A stretch of DNA of 64,000 bases from Lepus europaeus (GCF_033115175.1 NC_084831.1:14361138-14425137), one strand, 5' to 3'; shown: positions 22,581 to 34,045, counted from the stretch's first letter. The notes: generated by a model from the sequence alone, not told the origin. Program-made: numbers and translations.

Positions 22581-22609
22581 GCGCAAGTGGGTCTCTCCCA
22601 AACAAGACT

Positions 22610-22695
22610 GAGCACCGTGGGGGTAGGGACATTGGTGCCTTCCTCACACAACGCCTGGCACAGCAGTTGCTGAATGAATGAATGAATGAGGCCGC
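22610..22695 (+). mobile_element. L2 3' end fragment
   Basis: GGGGGTAGGGACATTGGTGC and CGCCTGGCACAGCAG, ending in GAATGAATGAATGAATGAG, match the L2 terminus. Confidence 0.65.
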
Positions 22696-23117
22696 CAGTG
22701 GCAAGATGAGGGGCTCAGGTGGAGGAATCCCCAGGAACATCAGCTCCAGCACAGCCCGCCTCCAAGACCCCCTCCCATCTGCTCTGGCTCGGGGCCTGCT
22801 GGCTGCAGGTGTCTCCGCTGGTCTGCATTCCTGACACCCAGCTGTGTCCAAATCCTGGCCTTTGTTTAGACTGCACTGCTGTTTGGGGTGCAAACATGAC
22901 TTTGCTGTGAACCGGACTGTAATTTGATAGATGCCGGAGAGCTTATCTCCCAAGCACAAGTGCTCTGCAGGTGCCTTGCCATCCGTCAGCTTTGCTCACC
23001 TCCTACATTCAGACTGCTCCGTACTGATCCTAAACCAGCGCTATTCTGATGGCTCCGTCTCATTGGAAATCCTTCGGAATGAGAAGTAATTTTTGTCAAT
23101 TTGTTTGTCCTTATTTT

Positions 23118-23515
23118 TTTAAAACATTTATTTCTCTATTTTCATCTTCTTGAATGGGAGGGGGAGAGAGAGAGAGAGATCTCCCCATCCACTGATCTAC
23201 TCCCAAATACCTGCGATAGCTAGGGCTGGGCCAGGCTGCAGTGGGAGCTCAGAGTTCCATCCAGGCCTTCCACGTGGGTCACAGGGACCCAAGCACTCGA
23301 CCCATCATCTGTGGCCTTCCAGGGCGCACATTAGCGGGAAACTGGGTCAGAAGCGCAGCAACACAGCACCGGCACCTGGCCCAGTCCTGGGGAGTGAACC
23401 AGCAGGCAGGCAGAAGAGCTCTGTGTGTATGTATGTGTGTGTGTGTCTGTCTGTCTGTCTCTGTCTCTCCTTCCTTCTGTCCTCCTACATTTCAAGTAAG
23501 CAAATCAATATAGTT
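23118..23515. mobile_element. C-SINE fold-back chimera (- body joined to + 3' end)
   Basis: 23118-23375 is minus-strand SINE, including ATTAGCGGGAAACTGGGTC. From about 23376 it switches to the plus-strand SINE end (GGGGAGTGAACCAGCAGGC, a (GT)/(CTGT) tract, TTTCAAGTAAGCAAATC). The matching minus-strand head appears at 23865-23956, so rearrangement and later insertion are both involved. Confidence 0.65.
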
Positions 23516-23531
23516 CTTAAAAAAATATTCT

Positions 23532-23864
23532 GGGGCCAGCATTGTGGCGTGGCAGGTTAAAACCATTGCCTGCAATGCTGGCCTCTTGTATGGGCTCCTA
23601 TTCAAATCCCAGCCACTCCACTTCCAGTCCAATTCCCTGCTAACGTGCCTGGGGAAACAGCGGAAGATGACCCAGGTCCTTGGGCACCTGTACCCACATG
23701 GGAGACCCAGAGGAAGCTCCTGGCTCCTGGCTTTGGATCAGCTCATCTCTGGCCATTGCAGCCATCTGGGGAGTGAGCCAGCAGATGGAAGACCTCTCTC
23801 TCTGTCTCTAGCTCTTTCTGTAACTCTTTCAAATAAGTAAAATAAATTAAAAAAAAAAAAAAAA
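23532..23864 (+). mobile_element. C-SINE (+), full length
   Basis: CTGGGGCCAGCATTGTGGCG through TCAAATAAGTAAAATAAATT and A-run. It separates the chimera above from a residual minus-strand SINE head. Confidence 0.9.
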
Positions 23865-23956
23865 GTAACAGTAACCAGAACTTGAAGCAGCACTCTGATA
23901 CAAGATGCGGGTGTCCCAAGCAGGAGCTTAACCTGCCGCACCATAACACCTACCCA
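23865..23956 (-). mobile_element. Residual C-SINE (-) head fragment
   Basis: AGATGCGGGTGTCCCAAGCA to GCCGCACCATAACACCTACC. Probably the displaced head of the minus copy beginning at 23118. Confidence 0.65.
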
Positions 23957-24027
23957 CCTTGTTCCTTATTCTCTTAGTCACAAATACACATGCACAATTT
24001 TGCCAAAACTTAAGGAGCACACAGGTT

Positions 24028-24130
24028 TCAGGTACCGCTCTAACACGTACTAGCTGTGGGACCACAGGCAAGTTATTTGACTGTTCTCAGGCTCAGTTCT
24101 GTCATCTGTGTCATCTGTGATGGGCATTCT
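24028..24130 (-). mobile_element. MIR fragment
   Basis: ACTAGCTGTGGGACCACAGG and CAAGTTATTTGACTG are the MIR core read from the complementary strand. Confidence 0.75.
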
Positions 24131-24263
24131 ATTAGTTCCAACCTTGAAAAAACAGTTGTGAGCACCAGCTTTGGTTAAAAAAAAAAAAAAGAGAGAGTTT
24201 GCATAGCACCTGGCACCAAGTAAGATGTAAGTCAATATCGATTTGTTTCTAGAAATGAATACA

Positions 24264-24571
24264 GGGGCTGGCGCCATGGCTCACTAGGTTAATCTTCCAC
24301 CTGCAGCGCCAGAATCCCATATGGGCACCGAGTTCTAGTCCCAGTTGCTCCTCTTCCAGTCCAGCTCTCTGCTGTGGCCCAGGAGGGCATGGAGGATGGC
24401 CCAAGTGCTTGGGCACCTGCACCTGCATGGGAGACCAGGAGGAAGCACCTGGCTCCTAGCTTCGGATCGGTGAAGTGCCGGCCATAGCAGCCATTTGGGG
24501 GGTGAACCAACGGGAGGAAGACCTGTCTCTCTCTCTCACTGTCTAACTCTATCTGTCAAATAAAAAAAATT
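24264..24571 (+). mobile_element. C-SINE (+), intermediate subtype
   Basis: Head GGGGCTGGCGCCATGGCTCA mixes young-subtype text with 'CCCATATGGGCACC'. Target duplication TAGAAATGAATACAG is intact at both ends. Confidence 0.92.
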
Positions 24572-24805
24572 TAGAAATGAATACAGCATCAAACAAAGTC
24601 AAATCATTGCATCTTAAATATATCCGCAGCAGAATTTAGGATGTTCATGAGCATTCTAGAGCAAACGTAGACTCTTCAAAATAATCTGCAGGGGCTAAAC
24701 AGATGGAGCTGCAGATCACCATGCTAAATGAAGTAAGCCAGATGCGGGAAGACAAATATTGAACGTTCTCCCTTGTGTGTGGATGGTAAAGAACAGTTGA
24801 TCCAG

Positions 24806-25072
24806 GGTGGGCATTCGGCTGAGGGATTAAGATGCCACGGCCCATATCAGGTGCCTGGGTTTGAGTTCTCTTTCCACGCCCAATTCCAGCGTCCTACGAA
24901 TGTGCACCCTGGGATATAGCAGGTGCTGGCTCATGTGTTGAGTCCCTGTCACCCACATGGGAGACCTGGATTGAGCTCCTGGCTCCTGGCCCAGCCCCAG
25001 CCATCCCAGCAAATAGGCTCGCGCGCTCTCTCTCTCTCTCTCTCTGCCTCGAAAATCAATTAAATAAATAAA
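24806..25072 (+). mobile_element. C-SINE (+), old subtype, in L1
   Basis: GGGTGGGCATTCGGCTGAGG head; CATATCAGGTGCCTGGG; ends CAATTAAATAAATAAAC. Confidence 0.8.
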
Positions 25073-25082
25073 CTTTTTTTGT

Positions 25083-25410
25083 TTTTTTTTAAAGATTTAT
25101 TTATTTATTTGAAAGTCAGAGTTACAGAGAGAGAGGAGAGGCAGAGAGAGACAGAGAGAGAGATAGAGAGGTCTTCCATCTGATGGTTCACTCCTCAAAT
25201 GGCTGCAATGGCCGGAGCGGGGCTGATCTGAAGGCAGGAGCCAGGAGCTTCTTCCAGGTCTCCCATGCGGGTGCAGGGGCCCAAGGACTTGGGCCATCTT
25301 CTACTGCTTTCCCAGGCCACAGCAGAGAGCTGGATCAGAAATGGAGCAGCCAGGTCTCAAACCGGCGCCCATATGGGATGCTGGCACTTAAGGCCACAGC
25401 CCCAGCCCCA
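25083..25410 (-). mobile_element. C-SINE (-), full length
   Basis: Poly-T/AAAGATTTATTTATTTATTT through GGCCACAGCCCCAGCCCC. Confidence 0.9.
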
Positions 25411-25727
25411 AACATTTGTTTTAAAGAAAGAATAGTTGATCAGAATATAGAGTAGCGATTGGCAGAGGCCGGAAGTGGGGGTAGTAGTGGGGTTGGATAA
25501 CAGGTACCCAGACACAGTCAGGTAAAAATGTCAGTTCTACTGTTCCTCTACGTGGTGGGGAGGGGTGACTGTCGTCACAGCAACGCGTCACCTAGTGTGT
25601 AAGGAAGTGGAGGAGAGGAGCTGGCAGGCCCCAACCACGGGAAAGGCTGAGAGTGAAAGCCCAGCCACGCGGCCTGACTGGCTTGAGCTGTGTCCACGTG
25701 CGGAAGCGCTGCACCGAGCGAGGCATG

Positions 25728-25985
25728 TTTGGTCGCGCGGCTCAGACGCCAGTTAGCAAGCCCACATCCCGTATCAGAGCACCTGGGTTCGATTCTGATT
25801 CAAGCTTTCTGATAACATACACCCTGGGAGGCAGCAGGTGACAGCTCAAATAATTAGGTTCCTGCCACCCACGAGGGAGACCTGGATTGAGTTCCTGCCT
25901 CCCAGCTTTGGACCCCTACCCTCATAGCAGGCATTTGGAGAATGAGCCAACAGAAGGGGTCTCCCTCTATGTCTCTTAAAAATAT
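25728..25985 (+). mobile_element. C-SINE (+), old
   Basis: GCGCGGCTCAGACGCCAGTT; CCTGGGTTCGATTCTGATTC; GGGAGACCTGGATTGAGTTC. The tail runs into an AT-rich (TA)n/(TG)n patch at 25985-26030. Confidence 0.75.
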
Positions 25986-26136
25986 ATATAAATGTGTATG
26001 TATATATATACATATATATATACAAGGATCACATGTTAATCAAGTTCTACACTTAAAAAGGAAAAAAAAATCTGCATACACAAATGTATAGCAATCTAAC
26101 ACCAAAAGGTGCGCGCGCACACACACACACACACCC
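25980..26136. repeat. (TA)n and (CG)/(CA)n simple repeats
   Basis: ATATATATA-rich text at 25982-26026 and GCGCGCGCACACACACACAC at 26112-26134. The alternating purine-pyrimidine run is a Z-DNA-prone sequence. Confidence 0.8.
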
Positions 26137-26221
26137 CGCCAACGGAGCTCCATCCACACGGTGAGCCATAGCTCATTTCCATTCACTACTTATGTAATCA
26201 CTTACAACCACCTGGATAGTA

Positions 26222-26400
26222 AGAACATTGTACGCTGGGAACACTGAAAGCCCTGCCAACATCTCTCGCTCCCAGCCTTCCGGGGCAGCCTTGTACCCAT
26301 CGCTCCCCCGCTTTTCCAGACAGGAAAGGCAAGCTGCCCAAGGTCACGAGATGAGTCAATGGCAGAAGTGAGAATTTCTGTCTTTAAATCAAAGTGGCTG
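26222..26400 (+). mobile_element. MIR fragment
   Basis: CAGACAGGAAAGGCAAGC, TGCCCAAGGTCACGAGATGA and ATGGCAGAAGTGAGAATTTC align with MIR. Confidence 0.7.
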
Positions 26401-26989
26401 TGCTGTCCTTCGAGAACAAGGTGCGCACCTGACATCCATTGGGGGATTGCTCCGAGCTGTTTTCCTCACAGAGGAAGTGGTGGGGATGCCTGCGCCAGCA
26501 GGAGCCTGCCTCACCCAGCCCTCCCGCAAGCCAGCCTCCTCTGTTCTAGGCGCTGTCCAGGGCACTTGCAGCCAGCAGGGCCTCAGACAGATATGGTCTC
26601 CACCCGCAGGCATGTAAACGATTACACGAACAATACAGTGGTTGCTATTCTAACAGAAGCATGGAAGGCACCTTGAGGTCAGGACTCTGGGCGCACTTAG
26701 GGGTGTAGTCTGGCCATGGTCAGGGTCATTCACAAGGTGACACTGGAGACAGGAGCTAGGGCCACAGCCGAAGGCGTGGCTGGGCCTGGAGAGTCTGCTC
26801 CCAAGGCGGCACACTCCTGTGGCAGGTGGACGGTGCTGGTGTCGGCGGGAGGCTCAGGTCCTAGCCCTGTGGTGACCTCCCGACCTGGCAGCTGGTTTCT
26901 GTAATGGCCAGTGATCCAAGAGGCCAGCTCAGCAGGTGGTCTGCAAATCTCTGTGCATGCCCCCAAGTCCCCTTTGTTGGCTCCGTTTT
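26401..26989. other. Non-coding stretch
   Basis: No gene or repeat recognised. A segment at 26650-26720 may be an old MIR/L2 remnant. Confidence 0.35.
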
Positions 26990-27355
26990 GTGTTTTTTTT
27001 TTTTTAAAGATTTATTTATTTGTTTATTTGAAAGACAGAGCATCAGGAAGAGAGAGAGATAGTGAGTGAACGAGAAAGAGAGAGAGAAAGGCCTTCCATC
27101 CATTGGCTCACTTCCCAAACAGCCGCAACAGCCAGGGCTGGGCCAGGTTGAAGCCAGGAGCTCAGAGCCCCATCTGGGTCTCCCATGTGAGTAGCAAGGG
27201 CCCAACTACTTGGGCCATCCTCTGCTGCCTTCCCAGGTGCATTAGCAGGAGCTGGATCGGAAGTGGAGCAGCCGGGACTTGAACCTGTGCTTCCATAAGG
27301 GATGCCAGCAGCACAGATGACAGTGTAGTTCGCAGCCCCAGAACGCCAGCCTCCA
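26990..27355 (-). mobile_element. C-SINE (-)
   Basis: Poly-T and AAAGATTTATTTATTTGTTT through CCCCAGAACGCCAGCC. Confidence 0.87.
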
Positions 27356-28370
27356 TGTCTGGCTTTGAACACGGCACTCAATAAAGTGATTCCTCAGCTG
27401 ATAGAGTGTCTAAACCAGAAAGGAATGGGCCAATGACTTCACTTTCTCATTTGAAGGAAGAAAATTGCTGAATGAATGCATAAATAAATATGAAGTAATC
27501 AGTTGCTATGCAGTGAAGGCCTTTCGTGCTCCCAGGAACAAATGACAATGAGACCGAGGCTCTAAGACACATGAATCTCAAGCAGTCATGAACCATGAAC
27601 AGTCTCGTTAACGAGGCAAATTGAGATACAGTCCCCGCTCCCGCCCCAAGCCTCATGACAAAGGAATCAACGTGGCGGAAACGGACAAGGACAGAGAGAG
27701 GTGGCGGCTGAGAGAGTTCACTGCATTTTGGTGGATGGAGGATGAGAACAAGAGGGTGGGGAAGGCTGATACCTACAGCATCAGCCACGCGACCACGGAC
27801 CCTGGAAACCCAGGGTCGCCAGCTGCAGCCATGGCTGGTGATGGAGGCGCAGGATCCATGGGACGCCTGCAGTGGGGACCCCAGGGTCCCTCTCTGTCCT
27901 GAGCACCACAGAGGCACCACTCCCTCTTTGCCCCCTGGGCACCCCAACCAGAGGGCCCCTGCAGGCACAGGCCAGGCAAGGGAGCCCCAACTCCGGACAC
28001 AGGGAGTTGTCTGACCAGGGAGCTGTCCCAACCCCATCTCCACGCCTCTCCCGGAGTCGGGGCAGCTAGGTTCACACCTACCCACACCCCCCCCCCCCCC
28101 CCAGAATGGGGACAGCTAGGTTCACACACCCCCTCCCCCAGGACAGGACACTGTGCCAACGCCCTCTAGGGACACTGACCAGCTCACAAGCAAAGACTCC
28201 TGACCTCCCCAAGCGCTGCCTTGAGTGATGAGGTCAACATCTGGCCAGCCCTGTCCACCCTTCCCTGCCCCGCCCCCGTGCCCAAAGCACTTCCACGCCT
28301 CTCAGAGAGGACGGGGCCACAATGATCACAAGCAGAGAGCCACAAACCTGACAGCCAGAGTCACATTTGT
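27356..28370. other. Non-coding stretch with a 16-base C run
   Basis: No gene supported. An uninterrupted C16 lies at 28087-28102, flanked by two similar CAGCTAGGTTCACAC texts (28066 and 28115), a short duplicated block. Confidence 0.45.
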
Positions 28371-28455
28371 TAAATTATTAAAAAAAAAAAAAAGATAATG
28401 AATGCAGGGAGCAGGTTAATACAGGAAACTGAAGAAATCTTAAAAAAAATATTAT

Positions 28456-28733
28456 AGGGGTGGGCATTTGGCCAAGCAGATAAGACACAAGTTGAGATGC
28501 TTAACCTAAGAGAGCCCAGGTTTGAGTCCCAGCTCTGCTCCCAATTCCAGCCCCCTGATAATGGTGCACCTTGGGAGACAGCAGCGATGGCTCACGTGGG
28601 AGACCTGGATTGAAGTCCTGGCTCCTGACTCTGGCCTGGAACAGCCCACGCTGGTGCAGGCATCTGGGGATGAACTAGTGGATAAGAGTGCTCCCTTCTT
28701 CTCTGCCTCTCAAATAAATAAATACTTTTTAAA
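28456..28733 (+). mobile_element. C-SINE (+), old subtype
   Basis: GGGGTGGGCATTTGGCCAAG; CCCAGGTTTGAGTCCCAGC; tail CTCAAATAAATAAATAC. Confidence 0.8.
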
Positions 28734-29151
28734 GTAAAAACAACTATAGCTAGAATACCCTAAAGATGCCATCATCATAACTTCACAACTAAAATTCAGT
28801 AAAGTTGCAGGTTATAAAATCAACATGCAAATAACAGTCGTGTTTTTATACACTAACAGTGAACAATCTGAAATAAAAATTAAGAAAACAACTCCACTTA
28901 CAATACCATACAAAGGAGTAAACTTATTACAAAGCTACAGCAATCAAAACAGTGGGGTACTGACATAAAAACAGACATGTAGACCCACATAAAACAGATA
29001 AGTAAACAAATCTTCATTAAACATTATATAAATAAATATCCAAAAATAAATGTTTGCATATATGTTCAAATGATTTTCTAATAAAGATACCAAGGACATT
29101 TAGTGGGGATGTGATAATTGTTTCAATAAGTGCTATTGGAAAAACTGGGTC

Positions 29152-29478
29152 AGGGCTGGCACTGTGGCGCAGTGGGTTAAAGCTCCGGCCTGAAGTGCCA
29201 GCATCCCATATGGGCGCCCGTTCAAGTCCCAGTTGCACCTCTTCCAATCCAACTCTCTGCTATGGCCTGGGAAAGCAGTAGAAGATGGCCCAAGTCCTTG
29301 GGCCCCTGCACCTGTGTGGAAGACTCAGAAGAAGTTCCTGGCTCCTGGCTTCAGATCGGCTCAGCTCCGGCCCTTGTGGCTATTTGGGGAGTGAACCAGT
29401 GGATGGAAGACCTCTGTGTGTGTCTCTACCTCTCTCTGTAAGTCTTTCAAATAAAAATAAAAATAAATTTTAAAAAAA
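29152..29478 (+). mobile_element. C-SINE (+), in L1
   Basis: CAGGGCTGGCACTGTGGCGC through CTTTCAAATAAAAATAAAAA. Confidence 0.9.
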
Positions 29479-29721
29479 CCCTCTGGATCTCCACTTATCA
29501 AAGCAGGACCATTAGCAGATACACCATATGCCACAATCAGCTCAAGTGGGTCAAAGTCCTAAACGTAACACCTGAAACCGTGCAACTTAACAGACGCACA
29601 GGAACAAGATCCACAATAATGGACTTGGCACTGATTTCTTGAATATGACATCAAAAGCACAGGCAACCAAAGAAAACAACATATAAACCGGAGTGCATAC
29701 CAAAATGTTAAACTTCTATGC

Positions 29722-30358
29722 TGGTCTGGCATTGTGGCGCAGTGGGTTAAGCCATAGCCTACAATGCCAACATTCCCTATCCAAGAACCAGTTCTAGTCC
29801 CAGATACTCCACTTTTTTTTTTAAGATTTATTTATTTATTTGAAAGGCAGATTTACACAGAGAGGGAGAGAGAGAGTCTTCCATCCTCTGGTTCACTCCC
29901 CAGATGACCGCAATGGCCAGAGCTGCGCCGATCCAAAGCCAGGAGCCTCATCCGGGTCTCCCACGTGGGTGCAGAGGCCCAAGGACTTGGGCCATCTTCT
30001 ACTGCTTTTCCAGGCCATAGCAGAGAGCTGGTTGGGAAGTGGAGCAGCCAGGACTAGAATCGGTGCCCATATGGGATGCCGGCATTGCAGGCAGCGGTTT
30101 CACCTGCTATGCCACAGCGCCATCCCAGATGCTCCACTTCTGATCCGGTTCCCTGCCAATATGCCTGAGAAAGCAGAAGATGGCCCAGGTACTTGGGCCC
30201 CTGCCACCTACCTGGGAGGCCCAGAGGGAGTTCCAGGCTCCTGGTTTCAGCTTGTCCCAGCCCCGGCTCTTGCAGCCATTTGAGGAAGATCTCTTTCTCT
30301 CTCCGTCTCCCTCTCTCTGTCACTCTGCCTTTCAAATACATAAAACAAACCTTTAAAA
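29722..30358 (+). mobile_element. C-SINE (+) hosting a nested C-SINE (-), in L1
   Basis: Outer parts 29722-29811 and 30127-30358 are joined by text duplicated at the break (GATACTCCACTT and GATGCTCCACTT). Three layers of insertion can be read here: L1, then this SINE, then the inner SINE. Confidence 0.88.
29812..30126 (-). mobile_element. C-SINE (-) nested in the preceding SINE
   Basis: Poly-T/AAGATTTATTTATTTATTTG through GCTATGCCACAGCGCCATCC. Confidence 0.9.
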
Positions 30359-30624
30359 AATAACTCTGTGCGTCAAAAGACACACACTTGACAAGGTGAA
30401 AAGGCAACGTTTGGAATGGGAGAAAATATTGTTAAATCATCTGTGTGAGAGAGGGTTAATTCCAGAATATACAAAGACTATGCAACTCCAGAACAACCTA
30501 AAGTTGAGCAAAGGACCTCAATAGAGATTCCCCCCAAAGAAAACACGCAAAGGGCCGAGAGGCCTGTGAAAAGATGTTCCAATTGCTAATCATTAGGGAA
30601 ATGCAAATCCAAACCACAATGGGA

Positions 30625-30937
30625 GGCGCCAGTACTGTGGTGCAGTGGTTATGACACCAGCATCCCACATCGCAGGGGTGGTTTGAGTCCAGCTGTTTCA
30701 CTTCCAATCCAGCTTCCTGCTAATGTGCCAAGATTCTGGGCCCCTGCTACCCACGTGGGAGACCAGGATGGAGCTCCTGGCTCCTGTCTTCACCCTGGCC
30801 CAGCCCTGGCCATTGCAGCCATTTGGGGAATGAAGCAGCAGATGAAAAAATCTGTATGTGTGTGTGTATGTGTGTGTGTGTGTGTCCGCTCTCTGTGACT
30901 CTGCATTTCAAATAATAAATAGATCTTTTAAATTGTT
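30625..30937 (+). mobile_element. C-SINE (+) with (TG)n
   Basis: GGCGCCAGTACTGTGGTGCA; the usual CT tract is replaced by (TG)n at 30855-30885; tail TTTCAAATAATAAATAG. Confidence 0.85.
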
Positions 30938-31321
30938 TTAAGAAGTGAAACATTATGAAGAGGTATTTTAAAAAGTTAAATAAAAAAGTTGGAAGAGGAC
31001 GTCGAGGTGGTATCCCAGAAAAGAGGACAAATATTTTCTAGAACAGAAAACTGGAAAGAACATTTGGAAAACACAGAAACTCAACCCCAGAGAACCAACC
31101 AAAATAGATCTGGAAACAACAAAAACAGAGAAAATGAACCGGAGGAAATGAACACAGACAAGCCCCCAAAATCGATCCCCAGATTAAAAGAGACCGATGT
31201 CCAAAACAAGGGGCCCACCGCCAATGCACATCATCAGAGACTTCACCCCTCTGAGGACCCCAAAGTCTCCCAGAGAGGAAAACCACACCCAGGGGATCAG
31301 ACGTCAGAAAGTCGTCTGAGG
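30938..31321. other. A-rich non-coding stretch, perhaps an unassigned old element
   Basis: Strongly A-rich on the plus strand with an open frame of about 155 codons at 30989-31456 that runs into the next SINE. Composition and low complexity argue against a gene. Confidence 0.35.
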
Positions 31322-31643
31322 GACAGAGCTGTGGCACGCGGGGTTCACCCTGCCTTCCAGACCACAGTGCCTGCTTCAAGTCTGGTTCCTCCGCTTCCGA
31401 TGCAGCTCCTGCCCATGCGCACCCGGGGAGGCAGCCATGACAGCTCAAGGACCTGAGTCCCTGCCACCCACCTGGGAGACCTGGGTGGAGTTCCAGGCTC
31501 CTGGCTTTGCCCAGACAGACTTTGGCAGACATTTGGGGAATGAGTGAGTGAAGGCACATCTCTCTCTAGCTCTGTGTGTGTGTGTGTGCATGCGTGCACA
31601 CGTAACTTTCAAATAAAAAGAAATAAATTCTTTTTAAAAAAAG
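31322..31643 (+). mobile_element. C-SINE (+), old
   Basis: ACAGAGCTGTGGCACGCGGG; GCGCACCCGGGGAGGCAGCC; (GT)n at 31570-31590; tail TTTCAAATAAAAAGAAATAA. Confidence 0.8.
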
Positions 31644-31970
31644 AATGTCATTTGACTTTTCAACAGTGGAGCGATCTTCAAAATCCCAAGGGAAATGCAT
31701 TTCCGTGTGGAATTCGACGCCAGGCCAAACCCAATCAAGGCTACTGGGGCCCACACTTTGCCAAAGCAAGGAAACAAACCGAGGTTGACATAGAGGGAAG
31801 CAAGAGATCCAGAGAACAGGATCAGAGACAGGAAAGAAGCAAAGGCAGGCGCCAGGATAGCTAATGTGTAGAGCAAAGGTCCAGGCCAGAGCGCCCCAGT
31901 GTGCGGAGTAGCCAGCCCAGAGGGAGCCCCAGGAGGCGCGACTGAGAAGCACAAAAACCTGAACACGCGT

Positions 31971-32066
31971 GGGCTGTGCACAACCAGGCAGGAGGGGCTG
32001 TGTGCAACCAGGCAGGAGGGGCTGTGTGCAACCAGGCAGGGAGGGGCCAACCAGGCAGGGAGGGGC
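31971..32066. repeat. 24-bp tandem repeat, three full copies plus a partial
   Basis: Unit GGGCTGTGTGCAACCAGGCA followed by GGAG, at 31971-31994, 31995-32018 and 32019-32042, then a shortened copy. Near-identical copies suggest recent expansion. Confidence 0.9.
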
Positions 32067-32432
32067 TGCGCTGTCTGTCGAGGGCTGGGGGAGGCGTAGT
32101 GATGGGGACAACAGTGAGCTTCTTTTTTTTTTTTTTTTTTTACAAAAAAGGAGAGAATCACTAAATCACTAAGTTCTGATAAAGCAGACAAGCTGTCCCG
32201 TGAGGAAATGGAGCCCAGCACAGCTCGCAAAGCTGGGCTTTGACCCCATTCACACCTCGTAAGAATTAAACACTGAATATTGTGCACCTGCAAAGTGTTC
32301 CGACTGAACGGAGAGGGGAGGAGGGAGGGAGGAGGAATAATGCGTGGGTGGGGTAGACAAAAGGGCAAGGATCTCCAACGTCCACTAAAGAGAGTGCTTC
32401 AAACACGGGAAAAGCTGCATTAGAAGCACTCT

Positions 32433-32770
32433 GGGGGGCCCGCCGCTGTCGCGTAGTGGGTAAAGCCTCCGCCTGCAGTGCCAGCATCCCACATGGGCAC
32501 CAGTTCGAAACCCGGCTGCTCCACTTCTGATCCAGCTCTCTGCTATGGCCTGGGAAAGCTGTGGAAGATGGTCCAAGTCCTTGGGCCCCTGCACCCACAT
32601 GGGAGACCCAGAAGAAGCTTCTGGCTTCGGAGCGGCACAGCTCTAGCCATTGGGGCCAATTGGGGAGTGAACCAGTGGATGGAAGACCTCTCTATCTCTC
32701 TCTGCCTCTCCTTCTCTCTCTGTGTAACTCTGCCTTTCAAATAAATAAATAAATCTTAAAAAAAAAAAAA
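32433..32770 (+). mobile_element. C-SINE (+) with 11-bp target duplication
   Basis: GGGGGCCCGCCGCTGTCGCG through AAATAAATAAATAAATC and A-tail. AGAAGCACTCT at 32422-32432 and 32771-32781. Confidence 0.94.
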
Positions 32771-32959
32771 AGAAGCACTCTAGGAATACATAGGCAATGA
32801 CAAAATGCCATCTAAAATGTGTACCACCGTGGTTGACTGTGCAAGGGAGAATTGAGACCAGGGAAGGGGGAGTGCCAGGGATTTTTTTTATTAACATAAA
32901 CAAACTGCTTGATGTTTTAAACTAATTACATATAAATATATTAGAAGCAAAAATTAACC

Positions 32960-33251
32960 CGGGGGCAGGCATGGTAGTGCAGCAGGTTAAGTCATCACCT
33001 GTAATGGCGGGCATCACACATGAGCACTGGTTTGAGTCCCGGCTGCTCCACTTCCAACCCAGCTCCCTGCTTAGGAAAGCAGCAGAAGATGGCCCAAGAG
33101 CTTGGGCCCTGCCACCCACATGAGAGACGCAGACGGAGTTCCAGGCTCCTGGCTTCAGCCCAGCCCGGCTCCAGCTGGTGTGGCCATTTGGGGAGTGAAC
33201 CAGTCAGTGGATGGAAGATCTCTTCTCTCTCTCTTTCTCTCTCTCTCTCTG

Positions 33252-33290
<39 letters not shown>

Positions 33291-33330
33291 AACTCTGCCG
33301 TTCAAGTAAATTACATAAATCTTCAAAAAG
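32960..33330 (+). mobile_element. C-SINE (+) with long (CT)n
   Basis: CCGGGGGCAGGCATGGTAGT through CCGTTCAAGTAAATTACATA; CT-rich tract at 33225-33290. Confidence 0.88.
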
Positions 33331-33664
33331 GAAATGCAGTTGAAAAAGTCCGACCGCATGCCCGTCTGTGAGTTAGTGAGGATTCAGTGCGCAGTCGCGC
33401 CCTCACCACGGACCGGCGTGAAGGGGTCATCAAGAGCGGGGACAGCCTTGGGCTCTGCCTCTGTGCCCGAGACCAGGCCAGCTTTCCTCGCTGTCTGACA
33501 CAGCGGCAGTGGGAGCTCCGAGGCCAGCTGCCTGAGGACCAAGTTTGGAAGAAGAAGAGCAGAAGATGAGCAGGAGCCTGGGGGGGGAACCAAGGCGGGG
33601 GTGAGGAGAATGGAGACCAGGTGGGCTGTGAGCAAGCAACATGGCGTCCCCCCGCCCACCAGGG

Positions 33665-34045
33665 CTGTGTTCCAAGCCTCTCGGTGAATGCCTGAAACCT
33701 TGGATAGGACCTCACACTGTCTACACCACACTTTTCCCTGGACACCAATTTATAGATTAGGCACAGTCAGAGATTAACGACAATAATTGAAAATAAACTA
33801 TAACACACTTAGAACCATCTACTGTGACGTAAGCCGTAGGGAACGGGGGCTGTCCCTTACTGCACTTTCACTTAGGTTTTCGGCTTCTTGTCGCCATGTC
33901 CAAATCGCCAGCATCACTGCTCTCTGGGTCTGGAGCCTTTATTAACTGAAATGTGGGTGCCGTGAGTACCGGCACTGCTATACCGGGACAGTCCACGCAG
34001 TCAGCCGGGCAGAGGGACAACTCCGTCCAGGGCCGGATGGAGCAG
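33665..34045. mobile_element. Tigger-family DNA transposon relic
   Basis: TGAATGCCTGAAACCTTGGA, TTTATAGATTAGGCACAGTC and AGAGATTAACGACAATAAT are characteristic internal text of this family; the ends are poorly kept. Confidence 0.7.

Larger units (their letters stand above)
24573..25560 (+). mobile_element. Old L1 3'UTR, split by two C-SINEs
   Basis: AACAGATGGAGCTGCAGATC, AAATGAAGTAAGCCAGATGC and GGAAGACAAATATTGAACG are L1 3'UTR text. It resumes at 25411-25560 with AGAGTAGCGATTGGCAGAGG and ACCCAGACACAGTCAG. Confidence 0.75.
28740..30625 (+). mobile_element. Old L1 ORF2 remnant (plus strand), split by C-SINEs
   Basis: 28740-29150 reads as L1 ORF2 (GGTTATAAAATCAACATGCA, AGCTACAGCAATCAAAACAG, AAAACAGACATGTAGACC). 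It resumes at 29479-29720 (CCGTGCAACTTAACAGACGC) and at 30359-30625 (AATGGGAGAAAATATTG, ATTAGGGAAATGCAAATCC), in the correct order along ORF2. Stops and indels break every frame. The reverse-transcriptase core is largely missing upstream. Confidence 0.85.

Noticed and set aside
30989-31456. 155-codon Lys/Asn/Pro-rich plus-strand frame
   Set aside because: A-rich low complexity running into a C-SINE; no start context or family support.
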